Shown here: positions 1-7,429 of the stretch, in pieces
Numbering within the stretch: the stretch's first letter is position 1
How the letters are laid out: each line of letters begins with the position of its first letter
Assembly (NCBI GenBank): GCA_903938205.1
Contig: CAJACJ010000237.1
Coordinates: 1-16,183 of the forward strand
Reading direction: 5' to 3'
Source of the DNA: an uncultured bacterium
Lineage (GTDB): Bacteria > Planctomycetota > Phycisphaerae > Phycisphaerales > SM1A02
Length of the DNA: 16,183 nucleotides
The notes under the pieces: model-generated
What the model saw: only the letters and a program-made list of their open reading frames with translations
Database searches by the model: none
What the model was told of the DNA's origin: nothing
Translations under genes and position numbers: made by a program

Positions 1-779
1 CGGCACTTCTCAACAACATCCTTCATGCCGTGATAGACCTCGAGCAAATTCATGCCGTCAATTACCGTGGCATCAATTCCATATCCAAGCGCCTTGGATG
101 AAAGATCGTGGCTTTGCGTTGTGCCGCGATGAATACTGGTGCCCATGGAATAGCCGTTGTTCTCAACCACATAAATCACGGGCAAATTCATCAAGCCGGA
201 CAAATTCAGCGCCTCATGAAACGCGCCTTGATTCAGCGCGCCGTCGCCCAAAAAGCACAGCGTGACACGCGAAGATTTTCCATTGTTGATGACCTCGTCC
301 TCATACTTGGTGGCAAACGCCAGGCCAGCTCCAAGGGGAGTTTGCGCGCCAACAATTCCGTGGCCGCCAAAAAGATTGTGCTCGCGGTCGAACATGTGCA
401 TTGATCCGCCCTTGCCTTTGGCGCAACCATCAACACGACCAAACATTTCCGCCATGCACGCGCGCGAAGACATGCCACGCGCCAACGCGTGACCGTGATC
501 TCGATACGCGGTGACCAATGGGTCTTGCGGTTTCAGCGCGGCCACGCAACCAACGGCCACCGCTTCTTGACCGATGTACACGTGGCAGAAGCCACCGATT
601 TTTTTATCTTGATACGCCTGCATGCAACGAATTTCAAATTCACGGATAAGCACCAGCTCGCGATACCACCCACGCAACAACTCGGCGTTTGGTACGGGGC
701 GATTGGGGGCACGACGCGGAATGGGAAGTCCGCCGTGAACATCATGCGCAGAATTTTCGTTCGTGGTTGGTGTTGGCAT
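1..779 (-). CDS. pdhA: Pyruvate dehydrogenase E1 component, alpha subunit (3' end missing)
   Basis: Thiamine-diphosphate-dependent E1 alpha subunit. With the beta subunit it decarboxylates pyruvate and passes the acetyl group to the E2 lipoyl domain in the cytoplasmic PDH complex. The minus frame from the ATG at 779 is open to the left edge and gives 259 residues. Visible are an IREFE segment near residue 45, YRDHGHALARG near 92-102, GKGGSMHMF near 122-130, and the ThDP/Mg motif GDGALNQG at 178-185 ending in ENNGYSMGTS at 206-215. The GDG to NN spacing is the usual 27-30 residues. Family members are about 320-360 residues, so some 60-100 residues are cut off. No good Shine-Dalgarno precedes the start; a plausible promoter lies at 830-858. 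The beta and E2 genes would be expected to the left. Acetoin or 2-oxoacid dehydrogenase E1-alpha paralogues share these motifs, so the substrate is likely but not proved. Confidence 0.93.
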   Translation of the reverse strand, partial: MPTPTTNENSAHDVHGGLPIPRRAPNRPVPNAELLRGWYRELVLIREFEIRCMQAYQDKKIGGFCHVYIGQEAVAVGCVAALKPQDPLVTAYRDHGHALARGMSSRACMAEMFGRVDGCAKGKGGSMHMFDREHNLFGGHGIVGAQTPLGAGLAFATKYEDEVINNGKSSRVTLCFLGDGALNQGAFHEALNLSGLMNLPVIYVVENNGYSMGTSIHRGTTQSHDLSSKALGYGIDATVIDGMNLLEVYHGMKDVVEKC

Positions 780-829
780 ACATGAATTTCCGCGGGGTGA
801 ATCTATCGTGGAACCGCAGACAGTCCCTC

Positions 830-858
830 GTTATAGGGGAGAAATCGTTTTCAAGCAA
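830..858 (-). promoter_or_regulatory. Putative sigma70-type promoter for pdhA
   Basis: Read on the minus strand, a -35-like TTGCTT (858-853) and a -10-like TATAAC (835-830) are separated by exactly 17 bases. The predicted start near 823 would give a 5' UTR of about 44 bases before the ATG at 779. The -10 matches five of six consensus positions and the -35 matches three. The assignment rests on sequence pattern only. Confidence 0.4.
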
Positions 859-910
859 GATGCATAACGAGAACTTTTATTCATTCAGATTTCAGCCAAT
901 TGTTCGGTTC

Positions 911-945
911 AAACGAAAAATTGGTGACGTTAAGCGAACGTCGCC
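911..945 (-). terminator. Intrinsic terminator after the S41 protease gene
   Basis: On the minus strand, 41 bases beyond the protease stop codon, the arms at 945-937 and 931-923 form a stem of six perfect pairs plus two more beyond one mismatch, with a five-base loop. It is followed by AA, a run of five T, CG and TTT. Its position and orientation fit termination before the pdhA promoter. The plus-strand reading has no T run after the hairpin, so it is probably one-directional. Confidence 0.55.
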
Positions 946-985
946 GCGTGGTCATTGCCGAAATCATGGGACACTTGCTTAGGCT

Positions 986-3379
986 TTAAGGATTGGCCGT
1001 TTCTGGCGTTGCTTTGGGCGCGCCAGCCACTTCTGTTACTACGCTGTCCTTGACTACGCGCGCGCGCATGACCATTAACGCCATTTCAAGTTGCGGATCC
1101 AAACCCTTGGCGAACAAGTCGTCAGGATTTGGTCTTGGCTTCGCCTTTGGATCATCCGCGGCAACAATCAAGTCCGCCTTCATTCGCAACTCGCTCGACT
1201 TGTCAATTTGGTCCGGAGTCATTTTGGCACGCAGGTCAGGGTTCACGCCCCAATCATTGGAACCGGGCTTCTTGTGGACAAGACGACCCTTGGTTCCGTC
1301 TGGCTGTGTAACTTCTGGTGGCAATACATAATGCTGCGTTGTGATTTTCACGGCGGCTTGCTTGCCGCGATCCGCAAGTGGATTCACTTCTTGAACGCTG
1401 CCTTTGCCGAAACTTCGCTCACCAACAATCACGGCCTTGTCATACGCCTGCAGGCAGCCGCTTAAAATTTCGCTTGCGCTTGCGGATGATTGATTCACCA
1501 ACACGGCGACAGGCAAATCTTTCAACTCGGCGCGATTGGCTTCCGCGCTTTTGCTGGAAGTTGTAATTCCAAATCGATTTTCCGTGGAAACAAGCACTCC
1601 GTTGTCAACCCACAGGTTGCAGAAATCAACGGCGGATGAAAGAAGTCCGCCTGGGTTGCCACGCAAATCCAAAATCAGGCCATTCAGTTTGCGCTCCGTT
1701 CGCATCTCTTTTAAAGCCACCAAGAAATCCGCGAAACTGTCCTCGTTGAAACTGGTCAAACGCACATAGGCAATTCCAAGTTTCGGATCTACGTACCACT
1801 CCCACGTTGGATTTCCACTTTCGGTCAAACTTTTTTTGTTCCAACCATTCACGGAGCGAATCTTGATGCTCTCACGCTTCATGGCCACATCGAATGGCTC
1901 GGGCAGGCTGGCTCTGCGAATAGTCAATGTGACCAAATCGCCCTCTGGACCGGTGATGAGATCGACGGCTTTGTTCAACGCCCACCCTGTCGTGCTTTTT
2001 CCATCGACTGCAATGATTCGATCATCGGGCTTCAAACCAGCGCGCGATGCGGGCGAACCTTCTAGTGGATTAATGATTTGAATGTCGCGTTTTTCATCAT
2101 GGCGAATCATGATGCCAACACCGACAAAGTTGCCGTCCACTTGTTGGCGAAATCGACGCAACGCCTCCGGCCAAATCATGGACGAGTAATTGTCCTCAAA
2201 TTGACGGGACAGAACACCCATTGCTCCTTCTCCAAACTCATGGAACACAACCTCTTCGGGCAAGGTCACCGTGGCATCATTGGCCGCTATGAGTTGCGCA
2301 ATCACTTCACGAAACAGCACGCTGGTGGCTGTTTCACGAGTGGAGGCGGAAACACTTGCAGCCGCTTTATCGATGGCGGCGATCCATGCGGCGCGCTTGG
2401 TTTCATCACTTAAGTTTGGGAAACTTTCATGGCATTCATTAGTGGTCGCCAGCAAGCGCAGCGCCTCTATTCCACCTTCAAGCAAGGGCTTCCAGCCACC
2501 GTTCTCAATATGTTCGGTGGCCGCTTTGCGCAAACCTTCTTTCAACATTCCCAATGAAATGCCTTGAAACTGATCCTTCCAACTGTCGATTAAGACTGGG
2601 TTGTACTCAGGGAAAACTTCCTCGGCCTTGGTGGACAACTGACCTTCGGGATCGTTGGGATCAAGCGCTACTTCATCGCTGGCGCCAGGTTTCTTTTCCA
2701 CCTTGGGCTCAAGCGCCTCCATGGCCTTGAAGCGTTCATTTTGTTTTTTGCGCAAGTCATACAAATGCTTCGGCGCATATTCCGCCAACAGTTGAACACG
2801 GTCTCCGCAATCATCCAATTCATCAGTGAGTTTTTTTAACTCCACTGGATCGCCGCCGTCCTCATGCAGCGCGCGTAAACGGAACAACATTTCTTGCGCA
2901 AGCAGCCAATCGGATTCTTTCAGCGCCTCTTGATAGTTCGCCTGGCCCGTGGCTTGAAGTTGCACAATAGCGTCGCTTTTCAGTTCTAGTTTCCACGCTT
3001 CGTTGTCCAACAAAAACTTCAAATTTGCGGCGGCAACCATGGCTTTTGTCAAATTCTTTTGGGCTAATGAATCCACAATTTCCTTGCGCCGCGTGATGAT
3101 GGATTCTTGGCGCGCCTTTTCCTGCTCCGCCTTGTGCGCCGCATTGACAGCGATCGCTTCTTGTAATGCTTTCAGGGATCCACTGTCACTTGTTGGAGCG
3201 TTTAAAATCGCTTTATCAAATGCGGCTTGATCAGCACCACGAGCCGCGTCCCATGCGGAGTCGCTCCATGTGGTGACATTGCCGTTTGGCGTGGCCGCTT
3301 GAAACGCGAACGACGTTGTGGCAAGAGAAAAAGTTGCGATAAGCGCGCCACAGACAACGATTCTAAATTGAGACTTCAT
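986..3379 (-). CDS. Exported S41-family (CtpA/Prc-type) carboxyl-terminal protease with PDZ domain
   Basis: Serine protease of the C-terminal processing family, expected in the periplasm, where such enzymes cleave exported or lipoprotein substrates from their C-terminus. The 797 residues start with a signal peptide (about 1-26, basic MKSQFR then a hydrophobic core ending at SFAFQA). There follows a long helical, charged region of nearly 390 residues without a recognised domain. A PDZ domain covers about 415-500 (GVGIMI, SPASRAGLKPDDRIIAVDG) and the S41 core about 530-715 (ILDLRGNPGG at 569-578). The catalytic dyad is Ser634 in SASASE and Lys659 in SFGKG, exactly 25 residues apart as in E. coli Prc. 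The protein is about twice the size of a minimal CtpA and nearer Prc in length. The start is chosen because it creates the signal peptide and has AAGGAA ten bases upstream. A terminator follows at 911-945. Its substrates cannot be told from the sequence. Confidence 0.92.
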   Translation of the reverse strand: MKSQFRIVVCGALIATFSLATTSFAFQAATPNGNVTTWSDSAWDAARGADQAAFDKAILNAPTSDSGSLKALQEAIAVNAAHKAEQEKARQESIITRRKEIVDSLAQKNLTKAMVAAANLKFLLDNEAWKLELKSDAIVQLQATGQANYQEALKESDWLLAQEMLFRLRALHEDGGDPVELKKLTDELDDCGDRVQLLAEYAPKHLYDLRKKQNERFKAMEALEPKVEKKPGASDEVALDPNDPEGQLSTKAEEVFPEYNPVLIDSWKDQFQGISLGMLKEGLRKAATEHIENGGWKPLLEGGIEALRLLATTNECHESFPNLSDETKRAAWIAAIDKAAASVSASTRETATSVLFREVIAQLIAANDATVTLPEEVVFHEFGEGAMGVLSRQFEDNYSSMIWPEALRRFRQQVDGNFVGVGIMIRHDEKRDIQIINPLEGSPASRAGLKPDDRIIAVDGKSTTGWALNKAVDLITGPEGDLVTLTIRRASLPEPFDVAMKRESIKIRSVNGWNKKSLTESGNPTWEWYVDPKLGIAYVRLTSFNEDSFADFLVALKEMRTERKLNGLILDLRGNPGGLLSSAVDFCNLWVDNGVLVSTENRFGITTSSKSAEANRAELKDLPVAVLVNQSSASASEILSGCLQAYDKAVIVGERSFGKGSVQEVNPLADRGKQAAVKITTQHYVLPPEVTQPDGTKGRLVHKKPGSNDWGVNPDLRAKMTPDQIDKSSELRMKADLIVAADDPKAKPRPNPDDLFAKGLDPQLEMALMVMRARVVKDSVVTEVAGAPKATPETANP

Positions 3380-3450
3380 GTAATTGAAATTCCTTGCTGG
3401 AACAAAAGGTTGAGCGACGCTGAACTATTCATATACTGAGACTGAGTTCG

Positions 3451-3543
3451 GACTTGTTTGACTAAGACTTGCGACTTGTTGCGAATAAAGGGATCTGTTT
3501 CAAATTGAATGTGAATAGCGATTAGTCGCAACTTGAAGTTCAA
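3451..3543. promoter_or_regulatory. Repeat-rich divergent promoter region between protease and membrane-protein genes
   Basis: The 205 bp between the two divergent starts contain GACTTGTT twice (3451-3458 and 3473-3480, 22 bp apart) with a further GACTTG at 3466-3471, and TTGCGA twice ten bp apart (3469-3474 and 3479-3484). GTTGCGAATAA at 3478-3488 recurs inverted as TTAGTCGCAAC at 3522-3532, matching 10 of 11 positions. The odd palindrome TTGAAGTTCAA follows at 3533-3543. Helical-turn spacing suggests binding sites for a shared regulator, but no regulator is known and I saw no convincing -35/-10 pair. Confidence 0.35.
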
Positions 3544-3584
3544 TATCCTAGGTCCGTAAACAGTTTCTGTGGTGGAAATCTTCG

Positions 3585-4295
3585 ATGAAATTGAACAGGA
3601 AATCCCTGCCCGAACAACTTTCCAAGACCAAAGCGATTGCAAGCTTTATCTCCGCTTGTGGCACATTCACGATGGGAATTTGGCTCACATTGCCACTGGC
3701 ACTTGGAGCCATGTGGTGGCCAAAATTTGGGGGCGTAGCCGTATTTATTTTGGCGATCAGTTGCTGGTTTCGCTTTATTGGTATTCGCGAAATGAACCGT
3801 GGATTTCAATTTGGCGGGCTTCAAATTCCCATGATGATCCGCGTCTGGCAGTTCGTGAACTTCATCACCGCAATCGTTGGCATTGTTGTGGCAGTCTTGG
3901 CACTGCTGCAAAGCGGTGAGCCTGTATTTAATGAACAGGCCCTGAATTATTTTATTCAGATTAAAAATATGTGGCTGCTGCTATTGGTGGGCGAACTTGT
4001 GATCACGACACGTGTGGTGTCCGCGGTTGCGCTTTGGATTGAAGAGACTTGGATGCGAGTGACTCAAGCTCTTATTGCGTGCATGATTGGATTTGCCCTA
4101 GCCGTGCGCCTTGCTCTTGTGATTGTGCCAACACCCACGACGGACATGAATATGGAACCGCTGCTCAGAGCTGGCGCCATTCTTGCCTCCGCAGGAATGG
4201 GCGTGATTGCGATTTGGTGGTTGGCCGATGGGGTGAAACGAATGGCGATGGCGCTTGCCGATAAGGTGCGCGCTGAAACTCCCTCAGCCATGTGA
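3585..4295 (+). CDS. Hypothetical six-segment integral membrane protein
   Basis: I do not recognise the family. The 236 residues begin with a basic, soluble stretch (MKLNRKSLPEQLSKTK). About six hydrophobic segments follow, near residues 18-40, 49-68, 88-108, 127-150, 158-181 and 193-213, and the protein ends with a short basic/acidic tail. There are no obvious catalytic motifs; the loops are short, one carrying FRFIGIREMNRG near 62-73. The start has GGTGGAA upstream at a workable distance, one of the few Shine-Dalgarno-like sites in the window. The gene diverges from the S41 protease and shares its repeat-rich upstream region, so co-regulation is possible. Its stop lies six bases from the end of trpE on the opposite strand. 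Transport, sensing or envelope roles are all possible and the sequence does not decide between them. Confidence 0.8.
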   Translation: MKLNRKSLPEQLSKTKAIASFISACGTFTMGIWLTLPLALGAMWWPKFGGVAVFILAISCWFRFIGIREMNRGFQFGGLQIPMMIRVWQFVNFITAIVGIVVAVLALLQSGEPVFNEQALNYFIQIKNMWLLLLVGELVITTRVVSAVALWIEETWMRVTQALIACMIGFALAVRLALVIVPTPTTDMNMEPLLRAGAILASAGMGVIAIWWLADGVKRMAMALADKVRAETPSAM

Positions 4296-4301
4296 ATTTT
4301 T

Positions 4302-5813
4302 TTATTGTGAAAAAATATCCTCGGCCAAATCCATGGCGCGCCCTAAACCTGCTGCTTTTGCCATTGTTTCCTGCCATTCAAGGGCTGGGTCGCTGTCTAG
4401 AACCACGCCAGCGCCGGCTTGCAAATGCACCGTCCACGGATCGCCTAGCTTGCGATTTGTTGGCATGACCATGGTGCGCAGCGAAATGGCCATGTCCATG
4501 GAGCCATCAAAACCAATCACACCAATTCCACCGGCGTAGGGACCACGACGCACAGGTTCAAGTTCGTCAATGATTTGAATGGCTCGAATTTTTGGCGCGC
4601 CTGAAACAGTTCCAACTGGAAGCGTGGCGCGCAGCGCGTCCCAGGCGTTGAATTTATTTTCAAGCGTGCCCGAGACGGTTGAAGACAAGTGCATCACATG
4701 GCTGTAGCGCTCGACATCCATGCAGCGATCAATATGCACCGAACCAGCCTCGCACACGCGGCCAAGATCATTGCGGCCAAGATCAACCAACATGACATGT
4801 TCCGCGCGCTCCTTCTCATCGGCCAACAATTCTGTTTCAAGTTGAGTGTCCAGTTCCGGCGTGGCGCCGCGCGGACGCGTGCCAGCAAGCGGGCGATTGA
4901 CCACAATTCGATCACGCACTCGGCACAGAATTTCAGGGCTTGAAGCCGCCAAAATACAGCCTGAAGCCTGCAAATACACTTGATATGGACTGGGGTTCAC
5001 AATGCGTAGCGCGCGGTATAACTCAAAGGGATCAATGTGCGTTTCACGTTCAAGCCGCTGCGAAAGCACAATCTGAAACGCGTCGCCCGCGGCAATGGCT
5101 TGCTTGGCTTTCACCACCGCGCTTTCAAATTCCGCGCGCGTCATGGAACTACGCGCGGGCGGCTTGGGCGCTGAGCGAAGATCCATTTGTATTTCACCAG
5201 TTGGCAACGCGGGTCGCTGATGAAGCAAATCCGCTTTCAGTTGCTCAAGAGCGGCGTCGGCCGCTGTTTGCGCAGTGGCTTCTGAGCCATGCTCATCAAG
5301 CGACTGCGCAACCACGCAATCAAGTGTTCGCGTGAAATGATCAAACACAACCACTTGGCGATACAAACCCATGTGCATGTCTGGAAGTTTGCGGTCGTCT
5401 TTGGGCGCGTTCAGAAAACTTAACGCCTTGGGTTCAAGCCAACGCACCGCGTCAAAGGAAAGAAATCCAACCCAGCCACCGTGAAATGCGCCAGGCAACG
5501 CTCCGCGTGAAAATGGTTTCCACGCCGCCGCAATGTCGCGCGGAACTTGCAGCGGATCGGCGCATTCAAAGCGTTTCTCGCTCTTGCCGTCGCGAAAAAT
5601 TTCAACCGTGTTTTCTTTGGCCACCACTTCTTGCACTGGTCGCGCACCCAACATGGAATAGCGGCCAATACTTCCGCCTTGCTCCACGCTTTCAAACAGA
5701 AAGCTTGGCGCGTTTCGATCATCTGGGGCCACAAGCCTGCGGTACGCAAGCACGGGCGTGAGTTGATCCGATGGAATTCGCCGACATTGAATCAGAAGAT
5801 TTCCTGCGGACAT
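4302..5813 (-). CDS. trpE: Anthranilate synthase component I
   Basis: Converts chorismate and an amino group, supplied by the TrpG glutaminase, into anthranilate and pyruvate, the first committed step of tryptophan synthesis. At 503 residues it has normal TrpE length. The N-terminal feedback site is recognisable as LFES (39-42) followed by GRYS (50-53), so tryptophan inhibition is likely. The chorismate-binding domain shows NPSPY (273-277), GTRPRG (311-316), RAEHVMLVDLGRNDLGRV (336-353) and PVGTVSGAPKIRAIQIIDELE spread over 399-419. The PVGTVSGAPK form favours TrpE over PabB. The ATG at 5813 is the only plausible start, because an in-frame stop lies shortly upstream; there is no clear Shine-Dalgarno. 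It sits 58 bases behind ruvC on the same strand, so the two may be co-transcribed. No trpG or other trp gene is next to it, and no leader peptide rich in tryptophan codons was found. Confidence 0.95.
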   Translation of the reverse strand: MSAGNLLIQCRRIPSDQLTPVLAYRRLVAPDDRNAPSFLFESVEQGGSIGRYSMLGARPVQEVVAKENTVEIFRDGKSEKRFECADPLQVPRDIAAAWKPFSRGALPGAFHGGWVGFLSFDAVRWLEPKALSFLNAPKDDRKLPDMHMGLYRQVVVFDHFTRTLDCVVAQSLDEHGSEATAQTAADAALEQLKADLLHQRPALPTGEIQMDLRSAPKPPARSSMTRAEFESAVVKAKQAIAAGDAFQIVLSQRLERETHIDPFELYRALRIVNPSPYQVYLQASGCILAASSPEILCRVRDRIVVNRPLAGTRPRGATPELDTQLETELLADEKERAEHVMLVDLGRNDLGRVCEAGSVHIDRCMDVERYSHVMHLSSTVSGTLENKFNAWDALRATLPVGTVSGAPKIRAIQIIDELEPVRRGPYAGGIGVIGFDGSMDMAISLRTMVMPTNRKLGDPWTVHLQAGAGVVLDSDPALEWQETMAKAAGLGRAMDLAEDIFSQ

Positions 5814-5871
5814 GTTCTTGAGATTAGCGGGACTTGCCCGTCATGGACAACCCGTGAACTGCGACAATTGA

Positions 5872-6369
5872 TCACATGGATTTGCTGTCAAGCGAAAGTC
5901 GACGCGCCGCCGTCAACGCGATCGCCATGGCATCACTAGCGTCGTGCGGACCCTTGAGCGTGCGCAATCCGCATTGCGCCATGACCGCGCGTCGAACCTG
6001 TTCCTTGGTGGCGTTGCCATTGCCAGTGACGGAACGCTTGACTTCTTTAGGCGCGAACTCCGTGATGTGCAAATGCTTTTCAGCCAATGTGGCCAGCAAC
6101 ACTCCGCGAGCATGCCCCATGATGATGGCGGTCTGCGCGTGCTTGATATGGCTGAACAACGTCTCAACAGCGGCGTGATCAGGCTTTAAATCAGTCAAAA
6201 CTTCCAGCAATTCAGTGCGAATTTGCAACAAGCGCGCATGCAGTGGACCCGTTGTGGCAATGCGCAACACCCCCGCTTCAATCAACGTTGGCTCGACGCT
6301 GCGCGCGCTTATTTTGACGCACGCATATCCAGTACGCCGCAGACCAGGATCAATTCCAAGAATTCGCAT
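5872..6369 (-). CDS. ruvC: Crossover junction endodeoxyribonuclease RuvC
   Basis: Resolves Holliday junctions by paired nicks during recombinational repair, as a dimer working with the RuvAB branch migrase. The 165-residue protein has the family length and the RNase H-like fold signature. The acidic residues are Asp7 in ILGIDPGLRRTGY, Glu69 in AVETLF, and Asp143 and Asp146 in PHDASDAMAIAL. The segment VTGNGNATKEQV (114-125) is typical of the family. The start codon lies only nine bases beyond the stop of the upstream YdjY-domain gene, and trpE follows after 58 bases, so a three-gene transcript is likely. In many bacteria ruvC sits with ruvA and ruvB; here it does not. No Shine-Dalgarno is evident, but the ATG gives exactly the conserved MRILGIDPG start. 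Confidence 0.96.
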   Translation of the reverse strand: MRILGIDPGLRRTGYACVKISARSVEPTLIEAGVLRIATTGPLHARLLQIRTELLEVLTDLKPDHAAVETLFSHIKHAQTAIIMGHARGVLLATLAEKHLHITEFAPKEVKRSVTGNGNATKEQVRRAVMAQCGLRTLKGPHDASDAMAIALTAARRLSLDSKSM

Positions 6370-6378
6370 GGCGACATG

Positions 6379-7140
6379 CTACGGCTTGACGGGCTTCAAG
6401 ATCAGAACCACATCGCTGCCTTGCGCGGGAATGCGCGCGGTGTTGGCTTGCCAACGCGGTTGCGAAATTTCCGCCTGATCAGGAATCACTTGCGCGTAGG
6501 CGATCAGTTCATCGCCAAAGGTGACAAGTCCAACGGTGCTACCTGTGACATCCGCCGTATAGCGCTGCCCGCCGCGGCCGTCAGGTTCAAAGCGACTGCC
6601 CGCAAATACAAAAGAAGCGTTCTTGAATTTTTCCTGATGGCGCGCGTCCTCTATCCACTCGCCCAAATCGCAGCGGTGAGAGACACCATCCAATACATAT
6701 TCAACTTGCACGCCAAGGATGTCGCCAGTTGGCGGCTCAAGTTTCAAATCGTTTACCGTCGCCTTGTCGCGACTCCAAATTCCAGGGTGACCAGCGCGCG
6801 CGCCCACGGCCAAGAGCGCTGCGTGAATGTGCGACGCTGCAACATTGACCACGACCAATGACTCATGCTCGCGCGTTCCCTTGAAGCACACCAATTGCTC
6901 CAAGAAACCTTGCCGAAGTGCAACGTTTCCCTTTACAAAAACTTCGCCCGTGTCCTGGTTGATTGAAAGTCCATTGGCTAGTTTCGTATCGGGGCGACCT
7001 GCACTGTTGATGGGTGCTGCGAATTTTGCAGGTGATTCAATGTCAGACTTCTCAACGCCCACCTGTGTGGGCGCAACGCAACCACATGCTGCTGCCAACG
7101 CAATGCAAAGTGCCGACCGTATTTTGGATTGCCATGCCAT
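6379..7140 (-). CDS. YdjY-domain protein with signal peptide, possible lipoprotein
   Basis: An exported protein of 253 residues whose biochemical function is unknown. The N-terminus is a signal sequence (MAWQSK, hydrophobic SALCIALAAACG) with cysteines at 19 and 21. AAAC fits a loose lipobox, but the usual leucine at -3 is missing, so lipidation is uncertain. The body carries patterns I associate with the planctomycete YdjY domain: CFKGTREHES at 85-94, HAALLAVGARAG at 106-117, a WIED...FVFAGSRF block at 162-184, and a C-terminal RIPAQGSDVVLILKP. It heads the minus cluster with ruvC nine bases behind it. A hairpin-rich transcribed element ends about 83 bases upstream of its start, which could act as a leader. 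No Shine-Dalgarno precedes the ATG. The domain assignment is from memory of the family and is fairly secure; any role is not. Confidence 0.82.
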   Translation of the reverse strand: MAWQSKIRSALCIALAAACGCVAPTQVGVEKSDIESPAKFAAPINSAGRPDTKLANGLSINQDTGEVFVKGNVALRQGFLEQLVCFKGTREHESLVVVNVAASHIHAALLAVGARAGHPGIWSRDKATVNDLKLEPPTGDILGVQVEYVLDGVSHRCDLGEWIEDARHQEKFKNASFVFAGSRFEPDGRGGQRYTADVTGSTVGLVTFGDELIAYAQVIPDQAEISQPRWQANTARIPAQGSDVVLILKPVKP

Positions 7141-7222
7141 GAGTTGAACACGATCGTAACCCGCGCAAACGTCACTTCGAAATTTGACCGACTTGCCAGA
7201 TTTTTAAAGAAATTGCATAGGC

Positions 7223-7263
7223 AAATAAAAAAGGCCCAGCGGAGGCAAGCCTCACGCTGAGCC
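7223..7263 (-). terminator. Strong intrinsic terminator with no protein gene upstream
   Basis: On the minus strand, GGCTCAGCGTGAGG (7263-7250), loop CTTG and CCTCCGCTGGGCC (7245-7233) form a 13 bp stem with one bulge, directly followed by six T (7232-7227), A and TTT. The one non-Watson-Crick position is a G-U pair in minus-strand RNA but an A-C clash in plus-strand RNA, and the U tract is also only on the minus side. The element therefore clearly works in the minus direction. The neighbour to the right is a plus-strand gene, so the terminated transcript must begin inside the spacer. Confidence 0.82.
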
Positions 7264-7393
7264 CTTCCGGGGGCTTGGTAATGAACGAACTCTACACTTA
7301 TATGTAGCAGGAATCAATCCTGACCATACATAATTACATTTTTTTTAAAGATTATTTGAAATTTCTTGATATCCGCGAAAATTTTCTTTGGCC
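7223..7393 (-). ncRNA. Candidate small RNA or transcribed leader of the ydjY-ruvC-trpE cluster
   Basis: A transcript from the possible promoter at 7429-7400 would start near 7393 and end at the terminator, giving about 170 bases. In 5' to 3' order it contains an AU-rich part, then hairpins CAGGA-TTGAT-TCCTG (7322-7308), CTACA-TATAAG-TGTAG (7307-7292) and AGCCC-CCGGAA-GGGCT (7275-7260), then the terminator hairpin. The third hairpin shares four bases with the left arm of the terminator, so the two cannot form fully together, as in an attenuator. Read-through would enter the YdjY-domain gene 83 bases further on. I recognise no known family (not SRP RNA, T-box or preQ1 by their conserved motifs). 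The hairpins are seen; transcription is inferred. Confidence 0.4.
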
Positions 7394-7399
7394 ACATTA

Positions 7400-7429
7400 C
7401 TTATATGACTCGAAAGATCTCATTCTGAA
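7400..7429 (-). promoter_or_regulatory. Possible minus-strand promoter for the spacer transcript
   Basis: On the minus strand, TTCAGA (7429-7424) and TATAAG (7405-7400) are 18 bases apart, matching four and five of six consensus positions. It is the best pair I found that would feed the orphan terminator at 7223-7263. The -35 touches the edge of the palindrome at 7428-7441, which could serve as an operator. The region is AT-rich, so chance matches are likely. Confidence 0.28.

Noticed and set aside
4294..4316. TTTTTTT-ATTGTG-AAAAAA between the converging membrane-protein and trpE ends, a possible terminator
   Set aside because: The stem is purely A/T with no GC core, and most of it is inside the trpE coding end.
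5814..5871. Small hairpin CGGG-ACTTG-CCCG between ruvC and trpE as a possible trp regulatory site
   Set aside because: The stem is only four pairs, with no T run and no known operator similarity.
6223..6861. A 212-codon plus-strand frame antisense to the YdjY-domain gene and ruvC
   Set aside because: It has no family resemblance, and both genes underneath have strong motifs on the minus strand.
7317..7397. A 27-codon minus-strand frame (MWPKKIFADIKKF...) ending at the first hairpin, a possible leader peptide
   Set aside because: There is no ribosome site, the best promoter would start transcription about at or after its ATG, and the region's AT-richness explains the Lys/Ile content. There is only one Trp codon, so no trp attenuation.
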